From contig NZ_VFEU01000021.1 of the NCBI RefSeq assembly GCF_007858255.1, forward strand, positions 1 to 64,000: DNA of 64,000 nucleotides. The letters are read 5' to 3'. How positions within the stretch are numbered: position 1 is the stretch's first letter; the number at the start of each line of letters is the position of its first letter. Origin of the DNA: Pseudomonas rhodesiae. GTDB lineage: Bacteria; Pseudomonadota; Gammaproteobacteria; Pseudomonadales; Pseudomonadaceae. The position numbers and the translations under genes were made by a program. Positions 37,165 through 49,232 of this stretch are shown in pieces. The notes beneath the pieces were generated by a model, which saw only the letters and a list, made by a program, of their open reading frames with translations, made no database searches and was not told the origin of the DNA.

Positions 37165-38162
37165 CCGACTTTGCCCCGCTGACCCTGCAAACCCCTGCCG
37201 AGCACCCCTTTGCGCAGTTCGTACGCATCCTGGGCAAAGGCAAGCGCGGTGCGCGCAACCTCACCCGTGAAGAAGCCCGCGAGGCGATGGGCATGTTGCT
37301 CGACGAAAAAGTCGAGGACACCCAACTCGGTGCATTTCTGATGCTGCTGCGGCATAAGGAGGAAAGCCCGGAAGAGCTCGCCGGCTTTACCGAGGCGGTA
37401 CGCGAGCGTCTCAACGCCCCGGCGCTGAACGTCGATATCGACTGGCCCAGCTATGCCGGTAAAAAGCGCCACCTGCCGTGGTTCCTGCTGGCCGCCAAGT
37501 GCCTGGCACAAAATGGCGTGCGTATCCTGATGCACGGCGGCGGCGCCCACACCGCCGGGCGGCTCTACACCGAGCAATTACTGCACGGCTTGCAGATTCC
37601 GCTGTGCCGCGACTGGCAGCAGGTGGAGGCCGCGTTTGCCCAAGGCAACCTGGCGTTTATTCCGTTGGGCGATTGGGCGCCGCAGCTGCAGCGCATGATC
37701 GACCTGCGCAACACCCTGGGCCTGCGCTCGCCGATCCACTCTCTGGCGCGCCTGCTCAACCCGCTGAACGCTCGGTGCGGCTTGCAAAGCATTTTCCACC
37801 CCGGTTACCAAGGCGTGCACCGCGATGCCAGCGGCCTGCTCGGCGACACGGTGATCGTAGTCAAGGGCGATGGCGGCGAGATCGAAATCAACCCCGATAC
37901 CCTCAGCCATCTCTACGGCACCACCGGCGGCCAGAGCTGGGACGAAGAATGGCCCGCGCTGTCCGTCCAACGCCACGTCAAACCGGCAACCCTGGAGCCT
38001 GAACACCTCAAAGCCGTATGGCGCGGCGATGTCGAGGACAGCTATCCGCAACTGGCGCTGATCGCCACCATGGCACTGGCGCTGCGCGGCCTTGGGCACC
38101 CCCGCGATCAGGCGTTTGCGATGGCGGAGGATTACTGGCAAACGCGGGATAGATCGATTTAA
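37161..38162 (+). CDS. ybiB: YbiB/TrpD2-type glycosyltransferase family protein
   Basis: 333-residue protein resembling anthranilate phosphoribosyltransferase TrpD in fold but lacking its function; E. coli YbiB binds nucleic acids and is LexA-regulated. It has an N-terminal helical domain (LTREEAREAMGMLLDEKVED), a glycine-rich loop HGGGAHTAGR near residue 120, and FHPGYQGVHRDASGLLGD. The ATG at 37161 overlaps the tusE stop; a TTG two codons earlier is disfavoured. Last gene of the tus operon. Role unclear. Confidence 0.88.
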   Translation: MTDFAPLTLQTPAEHPFAQFVRILGKGKRGARNLTREEAREAMGMLLDEKVEDTQLGAFLMLLRHKEESPEELAGFTEAVRERLNAPALNVDIDWPSYAGKKRHLPWFLLAAKCLAQNGVRILMHGGGAHTAGRLYTEQLLHGLQIPLCRDWQQVEAAFAQGNLAFIPLGDWAPQLQRMIDLRNTLGLRSPIHSLARLLNPLNARCGLQSIFHPGYQGVHRDASGLLGDTVIVVKGDGGEIEINPDTLSHLYGTTGGQSWDEEWPALSVQRHVKPATLEPEHLKAVWRGDVEDSYPQLALIATMALALRGLGHPRDQAFAMAEDYWQTRDRSI

Positions 38163-38250
38163 TCGATAAGTGACCCGCAGTCTTTGCGCTTTTAAATCGA
38201 ACCCTGATCTTTAGACTGGGCTCCAACGCTTATTAGTCGAGGAGCCAGTC

Positions 38251-39246
38251 ATGGGTTTGCTGATCGAAGGACACTGGAAAGACCAGTGGTACGAAAGTAG
38301 CGCGGATGGCGCTTTCCAGCGCGAACAGGCGCAACGCCGCAACTGGGTCACCGCCGACGGCCAGCCTGGCCCCAGTGGCGAGGGCGGTTTCAAGGCCGAA
38401 GCCGGGCGCTATCACCTCTACGTTTCCCTGGCCTGCCCATGGGCACATCGCACGTTGATCCTGCGCAAGCTCAAGGGCCTGGAAAGCCTGATCGACGTGT
38501 CGGTGGTCAGCTGGCTGATGCTGGAAAACGGCTGGACCTTCGATAAGGCCACAGGCTCAACTGGTGATCGACTCGACGACTTTGCCTACATGCACCGACG
38601 CTACACCGCCGACACGGCCGACTACACTGGACGCGTTACCGTACCGGTGCTGTGGGACAAGCAACGCCAGCGCATCGTCAGCAACGAATCGGCGGAGATC
38701 ATCCGCATGTTCAACAGCGCGTTCAACGGGCTGACTGGCAACGCCCTGGACTTCTACCCCGAGCCGTTGCGCCCGACCATCGACGCACTGAACGCGCGGA
38801 TCTACCCAGCGGTCAACAACGGCGTGTATCGCGCGGGCTTCGCCACCTCGCAGCAAGCCTATGAAAGTGCTTTCGACGATGTATTTGCCGAGCTGGATCA
38901 CTTGGAACAGCACCTGGGCGAGCATCGCTACCTGGCCGGGGAATACCTGACCGAAGCCGATGTGCGGCTGTTCACTACGCTGATTCGTTTTGATGCGGTG
39001 TATTACAGCCACTTCAAATGCAATCTGCGGCGCATTGCCGATTACGCGAACCTGTCCAATTGGCTGAGGGAAATGTATCAGTGGCCTGGCGTGGCCGAGA
39101 CGGTGGATTTCGAACACATCAAAGGGCACTACTACGCCAGCCACCGCACCATCAACCCAACGGGGATTGTGCCGAAAGGACCATTGCAGACGTTCGATAC
39201 CGTGCACGATCGGCAGCGGTTGAGCGGAAAAGGGGTGTGGAGCTGA
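38251..39246 (+). CDS. yqjG: Glutathionyl-hydroquinone reductase YqjG
   Basis: 331-residue cytosolic Xi-class glutathione transferase that removes glutathione from glutathionyl-hydroquinones. The catalytic cysteine is in LACPWAHRTLILR near residue 61, followed by the class-specific long N-terminal extension and the C-terminal helical domain with YLTEADVRLFTTLIRFD. Length fits the class. Single gene; no quinone-degrading genes are nearby. Confidence 0.93.
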   Translation: MGLLIEGHWKDQWYESSADGAFQREQAQRRNWVTADGQPGPSGEGGFKAEAGRYHLYVSLACPWAHRTLILRKLKGLESLIDVSVVSWLMLENGWTFDKATGSTGDRLDDFAYMHRRYTADTADYTGRVTVPVLWDKQRQRIVSNESAEIIRMFNSAFNGLTGNALDFYPEPLRPTIDALNARIYPAVNNGVYRAGFATSQQAYESAFDDVFAELDHLEQHLGEHRYLAGEYLTEADVRLFTTLIRFDAVYYSHFKCNLRRIADYANLSNWLREMYQWPGVAETVDFEHIKGHYYASHRTINPTGIVPKGPLQTFDTVHDRQRLSGKGVWS

Positions 39247-39273
39247 TCCAACAGCCTGGCTGACTGCCAGACC

Positions 39274-39298
39274 GCATCGGGGGCAAGCCCCCTTCCAA
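39274..39298. repeat. REP element
   Basis: GCATCGGGGGCAAGCCCCCTT is a single REP palindrome of the same type as at 34.3 kb. It stands between the yqjG stop and the converging cysG gene and may act as the transcription end for both. Confidence 0.8.
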
Positions 39299-39318
39299 AG
39301 GGTGGTAGCGCTTTAGTT

Positions 39319-40713
39319 TCAGACTTGAGACTGGGCGCCTTCGAACCACTTCAATTTCTCACGCAATAACACCACTTCACCGACAATCACCAGGGTTGGG
39401 GCATGCACTTCATGCTCGGCCACCATGCGCGGCAAATCCGCCAGGGTGCCGGTGAACACGCGCTGGTTGGACGTGGTGCCCTGCTGGATCAGCGCGGCCG
39501 GGGTATCCGGGGCGCGACCATGCTGAATCAGCTGTTCGCAGATGATCGGCAAGCCAATCAAGCCCATATAGAACACCAGGGTCTGCGAAGGCCCGACCAG
39601 GTCTTGCCAGGGCAGGTCAGAGGTGCCGTCTTTCAAATGCCCTGTGATAAAACGCACGGACTGCGCATAGTCACGATGGGTCAACGGGATACCGGCATAC
39701 GCCGCACACCCGCTGGCTGCGGTAATACCCGGCACGACCTGGAACGGAATGCCATGGGCGGCCAGTTCCTCGATTTCTTCGCCCCCACGACCAAAGATGA
39801 ACGGATCGCCACCTTTAAGGCGCAGCACGCGCTTACCTTGCTTGGCCAGGTTCACCAGTTGCTGGTTGATCTGGTCCTGGGGCACCGCATGTTCAGCGCG
39901 ACGCTTGCCGACATACACACGCTCCGCATCGCGGCGGCATAACTCCAGGATCGCCGGAGCGACCAGGCGGTCATACAGCACCACGTCGGCCTGCTGCATC
40001 AGGCGCAGCGCGCGGAATGTGAGCAAATCGGGGTCACCCGGACCGGCACCCACCAGGTAAACCTCACCCGGCGCGTGAGGCGGCGCTCCGTTGACCTTCG
40101 CCACCAACAGGCGCTCGGCCTCATCGCCTTGCCCGGCCAGTTGACGGTCAGCAATCGGGCCTTGAAATACCTCTTCCCAGAATGCGCGACGTTGCTGCAC
40201 ATCCGGATACAGGCTTTTGACCTGGGCCCTGAACCGTGCGGCCAACCCGGCCAACTGGCCATAGGTAGACGGAATCCAGGTTTCCAGCTTGGCCCGGATC
40301 AAGCGCGCCAGCACCGGCGCGTCGCCGCCGCTGGACACCGCGATCACCAGCGGCGAACGGTCGACAATGGCAGGGAAAATCACGCTGCATAAGGCCGGCG
40401 CATCCACCACGTTGACCGGCACGCACCGACGCTTGGCATCGCTGGACACTTGCGCATTCAGCGGCTCATCGTCCGTCGCGGCGATGATCAGGGTGCAGCC
40501 GTCCAGGTCCGCCTCCTGATAACCGCGCAAAATCAGCTCCCCACCGCTGCCCCGTACCAACTCACGCAACTGGTCTTCGATCTGAGGCGCAACCACTCGC
40601 AGCACGGCACCGGCGTCCGCCAGCAACCGGGATTTGCGCAAGGCAATCTCCCCGCCCCCGACCACCAGCACGCGGCTGCCGCGCAGGTTATGGAACAGCG
40701 GCAGAAATTCCAT
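39319..40713 (-). CDS. cysG: Siroheme synthase CysG
   Basis: 464-residue fused enzyme. Residues 1 to about 150 form the precorrin-2 dehydrogenase/ferrochelatase part ([20 protein letters not shown] at the start). The rest is the uroporphyrinogen-III methyltransferase ([19 protein letters not shown] near 217, [15 protein letters not shown] near 300, [14 protein letters not shown] near 325). It makes siroheme for sulfite and nitrite reductases. The stop-to-start distance to serS is zero, suggesting co-transcription downstream of serS. Confidence 0.97.
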   Translation of the reverse strand: MEFLPLFHNLRGSRVLVVGGGEIALRKSRLLADAGAVLRVVAPQIEDQLRELVRGSGGELILRGYQEADLDGCTLIIAATDDEPLNAQVSSDAKRRCVPVNVVDAPALCSVIFPAIVDRSPLVIAVSSGGDAPVLARLIRAKLETWIPSTYGQLAGLAARFRAQVKSLYPDVQQRRAFWEEVFQGPIADRQLAGQGDEAERLLVAKVNGAPPHAPGEVYLVGAGPGDPDLLTFRALRLMQQADVVLYDRLVAPAILELCRRDAERVYVGKRRAEHAVPQDQINQQLVNLAKQGKRVLRLKGGDPFIFGRGGEEIEELAAHGIPFQVVPGITAASGCAAYAGIPLTHRDYAQSVRFITGHLKDGTSDLPWQDLVGPSQTLVFYMGLIGLPIICEQLIQHGRAPDTPAALIQQGTTSNQRVFTGTLADLPRMVAEHEVHAPTLVIVGEVVLLREKLKWFEGAQSQV

Positions 40714-42384
<1,671 letters not shown>

Positions 42385-42385
<1 letters not shown>

Positions 42386-43707
42386 TACTTTCTCCGCTGT
42401 TTGGGGCTGAGGCGATCGAGTTGCGCGAGGTGGTTGAGCTTTTCGCCGATCTTCAGCTCCAGGCCGCGCGGCACTGGCTGGTAGAACGGCTGAGGCTCCA
42501 GGGCGTCGGGAAAATAATCTTCGCCGGCAGCGTAGGCGTCCGGCTCATCGTGGGCATAACGGTATTCGTCACCGTAGCCCAGTTGTTTCATCAGCTTGGT
42601 CGGCGCATTGCGCAGGTGCAGCGGCACTTCCAGGGAGCCGTACTCGGCGGCCGCGCGCAGGGCGGATTTGAAGCCCATATACACCGCATTGCTTTTTGGC
42701 GCGCAGGCCAGGTAGGTGATGGCCTGGGCCACCGCCAACTCGCCTTCCGGGCTGCCGAGGCGCTCCTGCACATCCCAGGCCGCCAGGCACAGGCTCAAAG
42801 CCCGCGGGTCGGCGTTGCCGATGTCTTCGCTGGCCATGCGTACCACGCGGCGGGCCAGGTACAGGGGGTCGCAGCCACCGTCGATCATGCGCGCGAACCA
42901 ATACAACGCACCGTCCGGGTTGGAGCCGCGTACGGATTTGTGCAACGCCGAAATCTGGTCGTAAAACGCTTCGCCGCCCTTGTCGAAACGCCGGCGTGTG
43001 TCACCGAGCAGGCTTTGCAACAGGTCGACACCGATTTCGCTGCCGTCTTCGGCCAGGTCCGAGGCGTTTTCCAGCAGATTGAGAAAGCGGCGGCCGTCGC
43101 CGTCTGCGGCCGTGAGCAAAATCTTGAAGGCTTCGTCGCCAACGCTCAGCCGACGCTTGCCCAGCCCCTTGTCCTCGCTCAAGGCGCGATGCAGTAGCTT
43201 TTGCATCGCTGCTTCATCGAGGCTTTTGAGCACGTAGACTCGCGCCCGCGACAGCAACGCGTTGTTAAGCTCAAATGAGGGGTTTTCGGTGGTGGCACCG
43301 ATAAAAATCAGCGTGCCGTCTTCGACATACGGCAAAAACGCATCTTGCTGCGACTTGTTGAAGCGGTGCACTTCATCGACGAACAAAATGGTGCGCTTGC
43401 CATACTGACCGGCCTGCTGCTTGGCCACTTCAACGGCCTGGCGGATCTCCTTGACCCCTGCGAGCACCGCCGAGACCGTTTCGAAATGCGCATCCGAGAC
43501 CTTCGCCAACAGGCGAGCCAGGGTGGTCTTGCCCACGCCTGGCGGCCCCCAGAAGATCATCGAGTGCAGCGCCCCCTGCTCCAGGGCTTCGCGCAGGGGC
43601 TTGCCGCGTGCGAGCAGGTGTTCTTGACCGACGTACTCATCCAGGTTGGTCGAGCGCAGGCGCGCGGCCAAGGGCTGGGCAATCGGGTCACTTCGAAACA
43701 AATCCAT
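42385..43707 (-). CDS. rarA: Replication-associated recombination protein A (RarA/MgsA)
   Basis: 440-residue AAA+ ATPase that works at stalled replication forks. The Walker A is [14 protein letters not shown] near residue 52, Walker [10 protein letters not shown] near 108, and sensor 1 [11 protein letters not shown] near 137. The C-terminal tetramerisation domain is complete. Lies between lolA and crcB in the minus-strand chain ftsK-lolA-rarA-crcB-serS-cysG. Confidence 0.97.
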
Positions 43708-43734
43708 GGGCAGCGTTTGAAACCTCGGGGCAGA

Positions 43735-44358
43735 TTATTCCTGAATCACGTCGGCACCCTTGGGGATGTCGAACTTGAACTTGGACGCCGGCACCGGCTC
43801 GTTGGCCTTGACCCCGGAGAACAGGATATCGGTGCGCTGGCCGACGCTGTCGATCAGGCGCATGTTATTGATCACGCCATTGCCGAACGACAAGGACAGT
43901 GTGTCAAACAGCGTGTCCTTGGACTTAGGCTTGAGGGTGAACTCGATCACGTTGCTGGTTTGCTTGGAGGTGATGTCGAAGCTGTCGCTGATTTTCGACA
44001 CATCGCCCGACAACAGCAGCGCGGGAGTCTGGTTCAGGCGCGGGTCGAGCTTCTTGATGGTCGCTTGCTCCAAGTCCGGGTCCCACAACGTGACTTTCTG
44101 GCCATCGGACACGATGGTCTGCTCGGCCTTGCCCTCGGTGTGCCAGTAGAACAGCCCTGGACGCTGCACCGCCATTTCCCCTGCGGTTTCCTGCAGATGA
44201 GTGCCGCCGGCATCCAGGGTCAGTTGCGAAAAGCGCGCGGTCAGGGTCTTGGATTTGTCCAGCAGGTTGGTCAGGCTTTTGACGGAGGCCGGGTCGGCGT
44301 GGGCCGAAACAGCGGTCAGGGCCAGGGCCGGCAACAACAGCATGCGGATAAGACGCAT
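43735..44358 (-). CDS. lolA: Outer-membrane lipoprotein carrier LolA
   Basis: 207-residue periplasmic chaperone that takes lipoproteins from LolCDE to LolB. A signal peptide with cleavage after AHA (about residue 21) is followed by the LolA beta-barrel half with [28 protein letters not shown] and [15 protein letters not shown]. The ATG at 44358, with GAGGA just before it, is chosen over the ATG four codons upstream. Separated from ftsK by a 54-base gap that contains a long perfect hairpin. Confidence 0.96.
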   Translation of the reverse strand: MRLIRMLLLPALALTAVSAHADPASVKSLTNLLDKSKTLTARFSQLTLDAGGTHLQETAGEMAVQRPGLFYWHTEGKAEQTIVSDGQKVTLWDPDLEQATIKKLDPRLNQTPALLLSGDVSKISDSFDITSKQTSNVIEFTLKPKSKDTLFDTLSLSFGNGVINNMRLIDSVGQRTDILFSGVKANEPVPASKFKFDIPKGADVIQE

Positions 44359-44385
44359 GGGAATCCTCATTGAGTAAGCAGGGCA

Positions 44386-44407
44386 CGCCGCATGCTGCCA
44401 TGCGGCG
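44386..44407. repeat. Perfect inverted repeat between ftsK and lolA
   Basis: CGCCGCATG, CTGC and CATGCGGCG form a 9-bp stem with a four-base loop just after the ftsK stop. There is no T run. It may stabilise the ftsK mRNA end or reduce read-through into lolA. Confidence 0.5.
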
Positions 44408-44412
44408 CGAGG

Positions 44413-46818
44413 TCAGTCGCGCATTTGCCCGGGGGCAATGACTTCGCGCGAGCCGTTGGTGTTCATTGCGGTCACCACGCCGGCCATTTCCATGGCTTCG
44501 ATCATGCGGGCGGCACGGTTGTAGCCGATCTTCAGCTTACGCTGCACCGCGGAGATCGAGGCACGACGGCTCTCCAGCACAAAGGCCACGGCTTCGTCGT
44601 ACAGCGCATCGGTTTCGGCATCGTCGTCACCACCCCCGCCGCCGTTCTCGAAGCCGCTGCCGGCCTCTTCCACGCCGTTGAGGATGTCGTCGTTGTACTC
44701 GGGGGCGCCACGCAGCTTCCAGGCTTCCACCACGCGGTGAACTTCATCATCGGAAACGAACGCACCGTGAACACGGATCGGCAGGCTGGTGCCCGGCGGC
44801 ATGTAGAGCATGTCACCGTGGCCCAGCAGTTGTTCGGCGCCACCCTGGTCGATGATGGTCCGCGAGTCGATCTTGCTCGACACCTGGAACGCCATGCGGG
44901 TCGGGATGTTGGCCTTGATCAGACCGGTGATCACGTCCACCGACGGACGCTGGGTCGCGAGGATCAGGTGAATACCGGCCGCACGAGCCTTCTGGGCGAT
45001 ACGCGCGATCAGTTCTTCGACCTTCTTGCCGACGATCATCATCATGTCGGCGAATTCGTCCACCACTACGACAATGGTCGGCAGCTTGGTCAGTATCGGC
45101 GCTTCGTCGTGGATGTTCTCGCGTTTGTACAGCGGGTCCGGAATGGTCTCGCCGCGCTCCTGGGCCTCCTTGATCTTGGCATTGAAGCCCGAAAGATTGC
45201 GCACGCCCATCTTCGCCATCAATTTGTAGCGGCGCTCCATCTCGGCCACGCTCCAGCGCAGGGCGTTGGCGGCGTCCTTCATGTCGGTGACCACGGGACA
45301 CAACAGGTGCGGAATGCCTTCGTAGATCGACAGTTCGAGCATCTTCGGGTCGATCATGATCAGCTTGGCGTCTTCCGGGCCGGACTTGAACAGAATCGAT
45401 AGGATCATGGCGTTCACGCCCACCGACTTACCGGAACCGGTGGTACCGGCCACCAGCAAGTGGGGCATTTTCGCCAGGTCGGTAATCACCGGCTTGCCGC
45501 CGATGTCATGGCCAAGAGCCAGGGTGACCGGCGATTTGAAGTTGTCGTACTCGGGAGTCGACAGTACTTCGGAGAAGCGCACGATCTGGCGGTCTTCATT
45601 GGGAATCTCGATACCCACGGTGGTTTTACCGGGGATCACTTCCACCACGCGCACGCTGGTTACAGCCAGCGAACGCGCCAAGTCCTTGGCCAGGTTGGCG
45701 ATGCGACTGACCTTGACGCCAGCAGCGGGCTGGATTTCGTAACGGGTGATCACCGGGCCGGGGTGAATGGAGTCCACCGACACTTCTACGCCGAATTCCT
45801 TGAGTTTGATTTCCAGCAGATGGCCAACGGCCGCCAGGGACTCTGGGGAATAGTTGAGTTGTTTCTTTTCGGCGGGGTCGAGGATCGAGATAGGTGGCAA
45901 GGTGCCTTCGACCGCGCTGTCGATAAACAACGGGGCCTGCTTCTCTTTCTGTACGCGATGGCTCGGCTCGGGAGCCTTGGGCGGTGCCGGGGCGATCACC
46001 GGTGGCACCTGCTTCTCGCGATCCGACATGTGCTTGCTCAGGGCCTGCTCGCGCTCGATCAGGCGCTCCTTGACCTTGGCCTGCTCACGCCGATCCGGCG
46101 TGCTCGGGGCGACCACCTCGTTGACACGGGTATCCACCTCGCGCAGTTGGGCCACCATGCGCTTGCGCTCCACCCGGGCGGCCCACCAGCGGTTGGCGGC
46201 GCCCTGGAACAGTTCAAGCAGATCGAGGGTGATCTTGCCGGTCACGTCCATCACCTTGAACCATGACAGGTCGGTGAACACTGTAAGGCCGAACAGGAAC
46301 AGCGCGATAAACATCAAGGTGCTGCCCTGGATATTCAGGGTCTTGCGCGCCAGGTCGCCGAGGCTTTCGCCCAGCGCACCGCCCGCACCTGCTGGTAGGC
46401 CAGTAGGCGCATGGAAGTGGATATGGGCCAGAGCCGCGCCGGACAACACCAGAAACACCAGGCCGATCAAACGCCACGAGAACAGCCAGCCGCTCCACTG
46501 CCAAGGCTCATGGCGCTGGCGGAAGATCTGCCAGGTCTTGATCGCCAGCAGCAGGGGGAAGATATAGGCGAAGTAACCCAGCACCATGAACAGAATATCG
46601 GCGCTGTAGGAGCCCACGGGGCCGCCGAAGTTCTGCACGTCATCGATCTTGCTATTGTGGCTCCAGCCCGGATCGTCCTTGCCATAGGTGAGCAAGGCCA
46701 TCATCAGGAACAGGCACAAAGCGCCGATCGCAATAAGCGCACCTTCCTTGAGACGATAATGCAGGTGCTGACGCCAGGCCGGCACGACTGTTTTAGGTGT
46801 CGCGGTGGATTTCTTCAA
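44413..46818 (-). CDS. ftsK: DNA translocase FtsK
   Basis: 801-residue septal DNA pump that clears chromosome ends and activates XerCD recombination. The N-terminal 200 residues carry four to five helices (for example [18 protein letters not shown]). A short linker follows, shorter than in E. coli, and then the motor with Walker [14 protein letters not shown] near 470 and Walker [15 protein letters not shown] near 590. The C-terminal winged-helix gamma domain ends the protein ([19 protein letters not shown]). Complete. Confidence 0.97.
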   Translation of the reverse strand: MKKSTATPKTVVPAWRQHLHYRLKEGALIAIGALCLFLMMALLTYGKDDPGWSHNSKIDDVQNFGGPVGSYSADILFMVLGYFAYIFPLLLAIKTWQIFRQRHEPWQWSGWLFSWRLIGLVFLVLSGAALAHIHFHAPTGLPAGAGGALGESLGDLARKTLNIQGSTLMFIALFLFGLTVFTDLSWFKVMDVTGKITLDLLELFQGAANRWWAARVERKRMVAQLREVDTRVNEVVAPSTPDRREQAKVKERLIEREQALSKHMSDREKQVPPVIAPAPPKAPEPSHRVQKEKQAPLFIDSAVEGTLPPISILDPAEKKQLNYSPESLAAVGHLLEIKLKEFGVEVSVDSIHPGPVITRYEIQPAAGVKVSRIANLAKDLARSLAVTSVRVVEVIPGKTTVGIEIPNEDRQIVRFSEVLSTPEYDNFKSPVTLALGHDIGGKPVITDLAKMPHLLVAGTTGSGKSVGVNAMILSILFKSGPEDAKLIMIDPKMLELSIYEGIPHLLCPVVTDMKDAANALRWSVAEMERRYKLMAKMGVRNLSGFNAKIKEAQERGETIPDPLYKRENIHDEAPILTKLPTIVVVVDEFADMMMIVGKKVEELIARIAQKARAAGIHLILATQRPSVDVITGLIKANIPTRMAFQVSSKIDSRTIIDQGGAEQLLGHGDMLYMPPGTSLPIRVHGAFVSDDEVHRVVEAWKLRGAPEYNDDILNGVEEAGSGFENGGGGGDDDAETDALYDEAVAFVLESRRASISAVQRKLKIGYNRAARMIEAMEMAGVVTAMNTNGSREVIAPGQMRD

Positions 46819-47316
46819 AACGGGTCTTTTCCTGCGCCTTTTAGCGCGTCCATCTGTTGAATGACTGCAAAATACTGCCGGATCCGGGCAGCTGAAAAAT
46901 GAACGAACGGGTAGAAAGTACTTTTAACACTGCCGATTGCCAGGCGAAACGGCGATACCGCCACAATGGCCGCATTGTACGGATTTGTGCCCGCGATGCC
47001 ACGCCATTGCCGCCTACCCGACAGCCCGCCCAATTAATGTATGACAGCATGTTCAATTTGAGCATGCATTGTCTTTGCTGACAAAGGCTTATGCGCGGTT
47101 TTTACCAATCCAAGCAAGCTTGGCAAATGGCCTGCATGCGCCTGACCCGATTACGACCACACCCATGACACAGAGTTGCAGAGGCACCTGCGCCGGCTGT
47201 TCCACCCTGACAACCGATTCGGGCTGGCCCCACAGCGTTGGGTCGACAATAATCAGCCTGTCCGAGACAGGCGCCAAGCCCGTCACTCCCCTCCCCTTCC
47301 GCAAACCTGGATGCCC
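46819..47316. other. Intergenic region between ftsK and aat
   Basis: About 500 bases between divergent genes. Short open frames exist on both strands but have no family features. In P. aeruginosa the thioredoxin reductase gene trxB1 sits here according to gene order as I remember it; no trace of TrxB motifs is visible, so it is absent or located elsewhere. The ftsK and aat promoters must lie in this stretch. Confidence 0.5.
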
Positions 47317-47997
47317 ATGCTGACCTGGCTACAACGCGACTCACTGACCTTCCCGCCGCTGGCCAAGGCCATGCGCGAACCCAATGGCCTGCTCGCCGCC
47401 GGTGGCGACCTATCGGCCGAGCGCTTGGTTGAAGCCTATCGTCATGGCTGTTTCCCATGGTTCTCGCAGGGCCAGCCCATTTTGTGGTGGTCGCCGGACC
47501 CGCGCACCGTGATATTCCCCGATGAGCTGCACGTATCCCGCAGCCTGGCCAAACTGTTGCGCCAGCAGCGCTATACCGTGACCTTCGACCAGGACTTCGC
47601 CGCCGTTATCCAAGCGTGCGCCGCACCGCGAGCTTACGCCGACAGCACCTGGATCACCGAAGGCATCCAGAGTGCCTATGTGGAACTGCACAAACGTGGC
47701 TATGCCCACTCGGTGGAGGTGTGGGACGGCGAAACGCTGGTCGGCGGCCTATACGGGCTAGCGATGGGCCAGCTGTTTTTTGGCGAATCCATGTTCAGCC
47801 GCGCCGATAACGCCTCGAAATTCGGTTTTGCCACCCTCACCCGCCAGTTGCAGGCGTGGGGTTACGTGCTGATCGACTGCCAGATGCCCAACGACCATTT
47901 GCACAGCTTGGGCGCCCGCGCCATCCCGCGCCATGAGTTCGCGGGCTTTCTGCGTGAGCACTTGGACCGACCCAACACCGGACCCTGGGTTTATTAA
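47317..47997 (+). CDS. aat: Leucyl/phenylalanyl-tRNA-protein transferase Aat
   Basis: 226-residue cytosolic enzyme of the N-end rule that adds Leu or Phe to proteins beginning with Lys or Arg, marking them for ClpS-ClpAP. Core motifs: [20 protein letters not shown] near residue 25, GCFPWF and [22 protein letters not shown] near 150, and [15 protein letters not shown] near 180. The ATG at 47317 is selected over an ATG two codons earlier and over upstream in-frame starts without similarity. Next to ate, and its partners clpA and clpS are 2-4 kb away. Confidence 0.95.
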   Translation: MLTWLQRDSLTFPPLAKAMREPNGLLAAGGDLSAERLVEAYRHGCFPWFSQGQPILWWSPDPRTVIFPDELHVSRSLAKLLRQQRYTVTFDQDFAAVIQACAAPRAYADSTWITEGIQSAYVELHKRGYAHSVEVWDGETLVGGLYGLAMGQLFFGESMFSRADNASKFGFATLTRQLQAWGYVLIDCQMPNDHLHSLGARAIPRHEFAGFLREHLDRPNTGPWVY

Positions 47998-48052
47998 GCG
48001 ACTTGCGCTGACCTGGCTTACACTTATTCAAAGCTTATTTCGAGGGTTGATC

Positions 48053-48760
48053 ATGACCGAGCTGGCGCGCTTGAAGTTTTATGCCACTCAAGCTCACTCT
48101 TGCAGCTATCTGCCCGACGAGCAGGCGACTACGCTGTTCCTCGACCCCAGCCAGCCCATGGACGTGCATGTGTACGCCGACTTGTCGGAAATGGGCTTTC
48201 GACGCAGCGGCGACCATCTGTACCGGCCTCACTGCCAGAACTGCAATGCCTGCGTCCCGGCCCGCATCCCGGTTGCGCAATTCACGCCGGACCGCAATCA
48301 AAAGCGCATCCTCAAGCGCAACGCCGATCTGACGGTAACCTCATCCAAGCCACGCTTCACCGAAGAGTATTTCGATCTTTACCAGCGCTACATCGAACAG
48401 CGCCACGCCGACGGCGATATGTTCCCGCCCAGTCGCGACCAGTTTTCGACCTTTCTGGTGCGCGATCTGCCGTTCTCGCGATTCTATGAGTTTCGTGCAC
48501 ACGGGCAACTGATGGCAGTGGCGGTAACCGATCTGCTGCCTAATGGCCTGTCGGCGGTGTACACCTTCTATGAGCCGGGCGAGGAACGGCGCAGCCTGGG
48601 ACGGTTTGCGATCCTCTGGCAGATTGGCGAAGCACTGCGCTTGGAACTGGAGGCGGTGTACCTCGGCTACTGGATCAAAAACTGCAAAAAGATGAACTAC
48701 AAGACCCAATATCGGCCCATTGAGCTGCTGATTAATCAAAGATGGGTCACGCTTAACTAG
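48053..48760 (+). CDS. bpt: Arginyl/leucyl-tRNA-protein transferase (Bpt/Ate)
   Basis: 235-residue bacterial N-end-rule transferase, ATE family. The N-terminal cysteine-bearing part has [18 protein letters not shown] and [17 protein letters not shown], and the C-terminal half contains [19 protein letters not shown] and [15 protein letters not shown]. In Bpt enzymes leucine is added to Asp/Glu N-termini. Follows aat by 55 bases on the same strand, so both transferases are probably co-expressed. Confidence 0.94.
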
Positions 48761-48860
48761 AACCCCTTGGCTTAAACACCCTTTTTCGGGCACAATGCAC
48801 GCCGCTTTTGCCTGGCGCAGTTGCACCGGGCCATTCACTGGATACCGAGGGCTTTACTGC

Positions 48861-49079
48861 ATGTCGAAAGAAGACAGCTTCGAAATGGAAGGCACTGTCG
48901 TCGACACCCTGCCCAACACCATGTTTCGTGTGGAGTTGGAAAATGGGCACGTCGTAACCGCGCATATCTCCGGCAAGATGCGCAAGAACTACATTCGTAT
49001 TCTTACCGGTGACAAAGTGCGCGTCGAGCTGACGCCCTATGACTTGAGCAAAGGGCGCATCACTTACCGCGCTCGCTAA
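48861..49079 (+). CDS. infA: Translation initiation factor IF-1
   Basis: 72-residue single S1/OB-fold protein that binds the ribosomal A site during initiation. The sequence [20 protein letters not shown] to GRITYRAR matches IF-1 over the full length. Bounded downstream by a strong terminator. Its position between ate and clpA is the Pseudomonas and enterobacterial arrangement. Confidence 0.98.
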
Positions 49080-49092
49080 GCAAGTCAATACA

Positions 49093-49122
49093 AAACGCCC
49101 GGTTATGCCGGGCGTTTTTGTG
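49093..49122 (+). terminator. Terminator after infA
   Basis: AACGCCCGG, TTAT and CCGGGCGTT followed by TTTTG is a strong Rho-independent terminator 14 bases behind the infA stop. Confidence 0.93.
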
Positions 49123-49189
49123 TGCCCGGGATTTTGCTGACACCTCCCACACTGGAATTAATTGCTCTTGCAATTACTTTTCCAGACAG

Positions 49190-49213
49190 CAAAAAGGCGC
49201 CTTTCGGCGCCTT
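49190..49213 (-). terminator. Terminator after clpA
   Basis: On the minus strand AAGGCGCC, GAAA and GGCGCCTT followed by TTT form a typical Rho-independent terminator 20 bases behind the clpA stop. Confidence 0.9.
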
Positions 49214-49232
49214 CTGCATGGGTACGGAACGA

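Noticed and set aside
47176-47316. Longer N-terminus for Aat from an upstream in-frame start
   Set aside because: The extra 47 residues have no similarity to Aat and the family begins at MLTWLQ-like residues.
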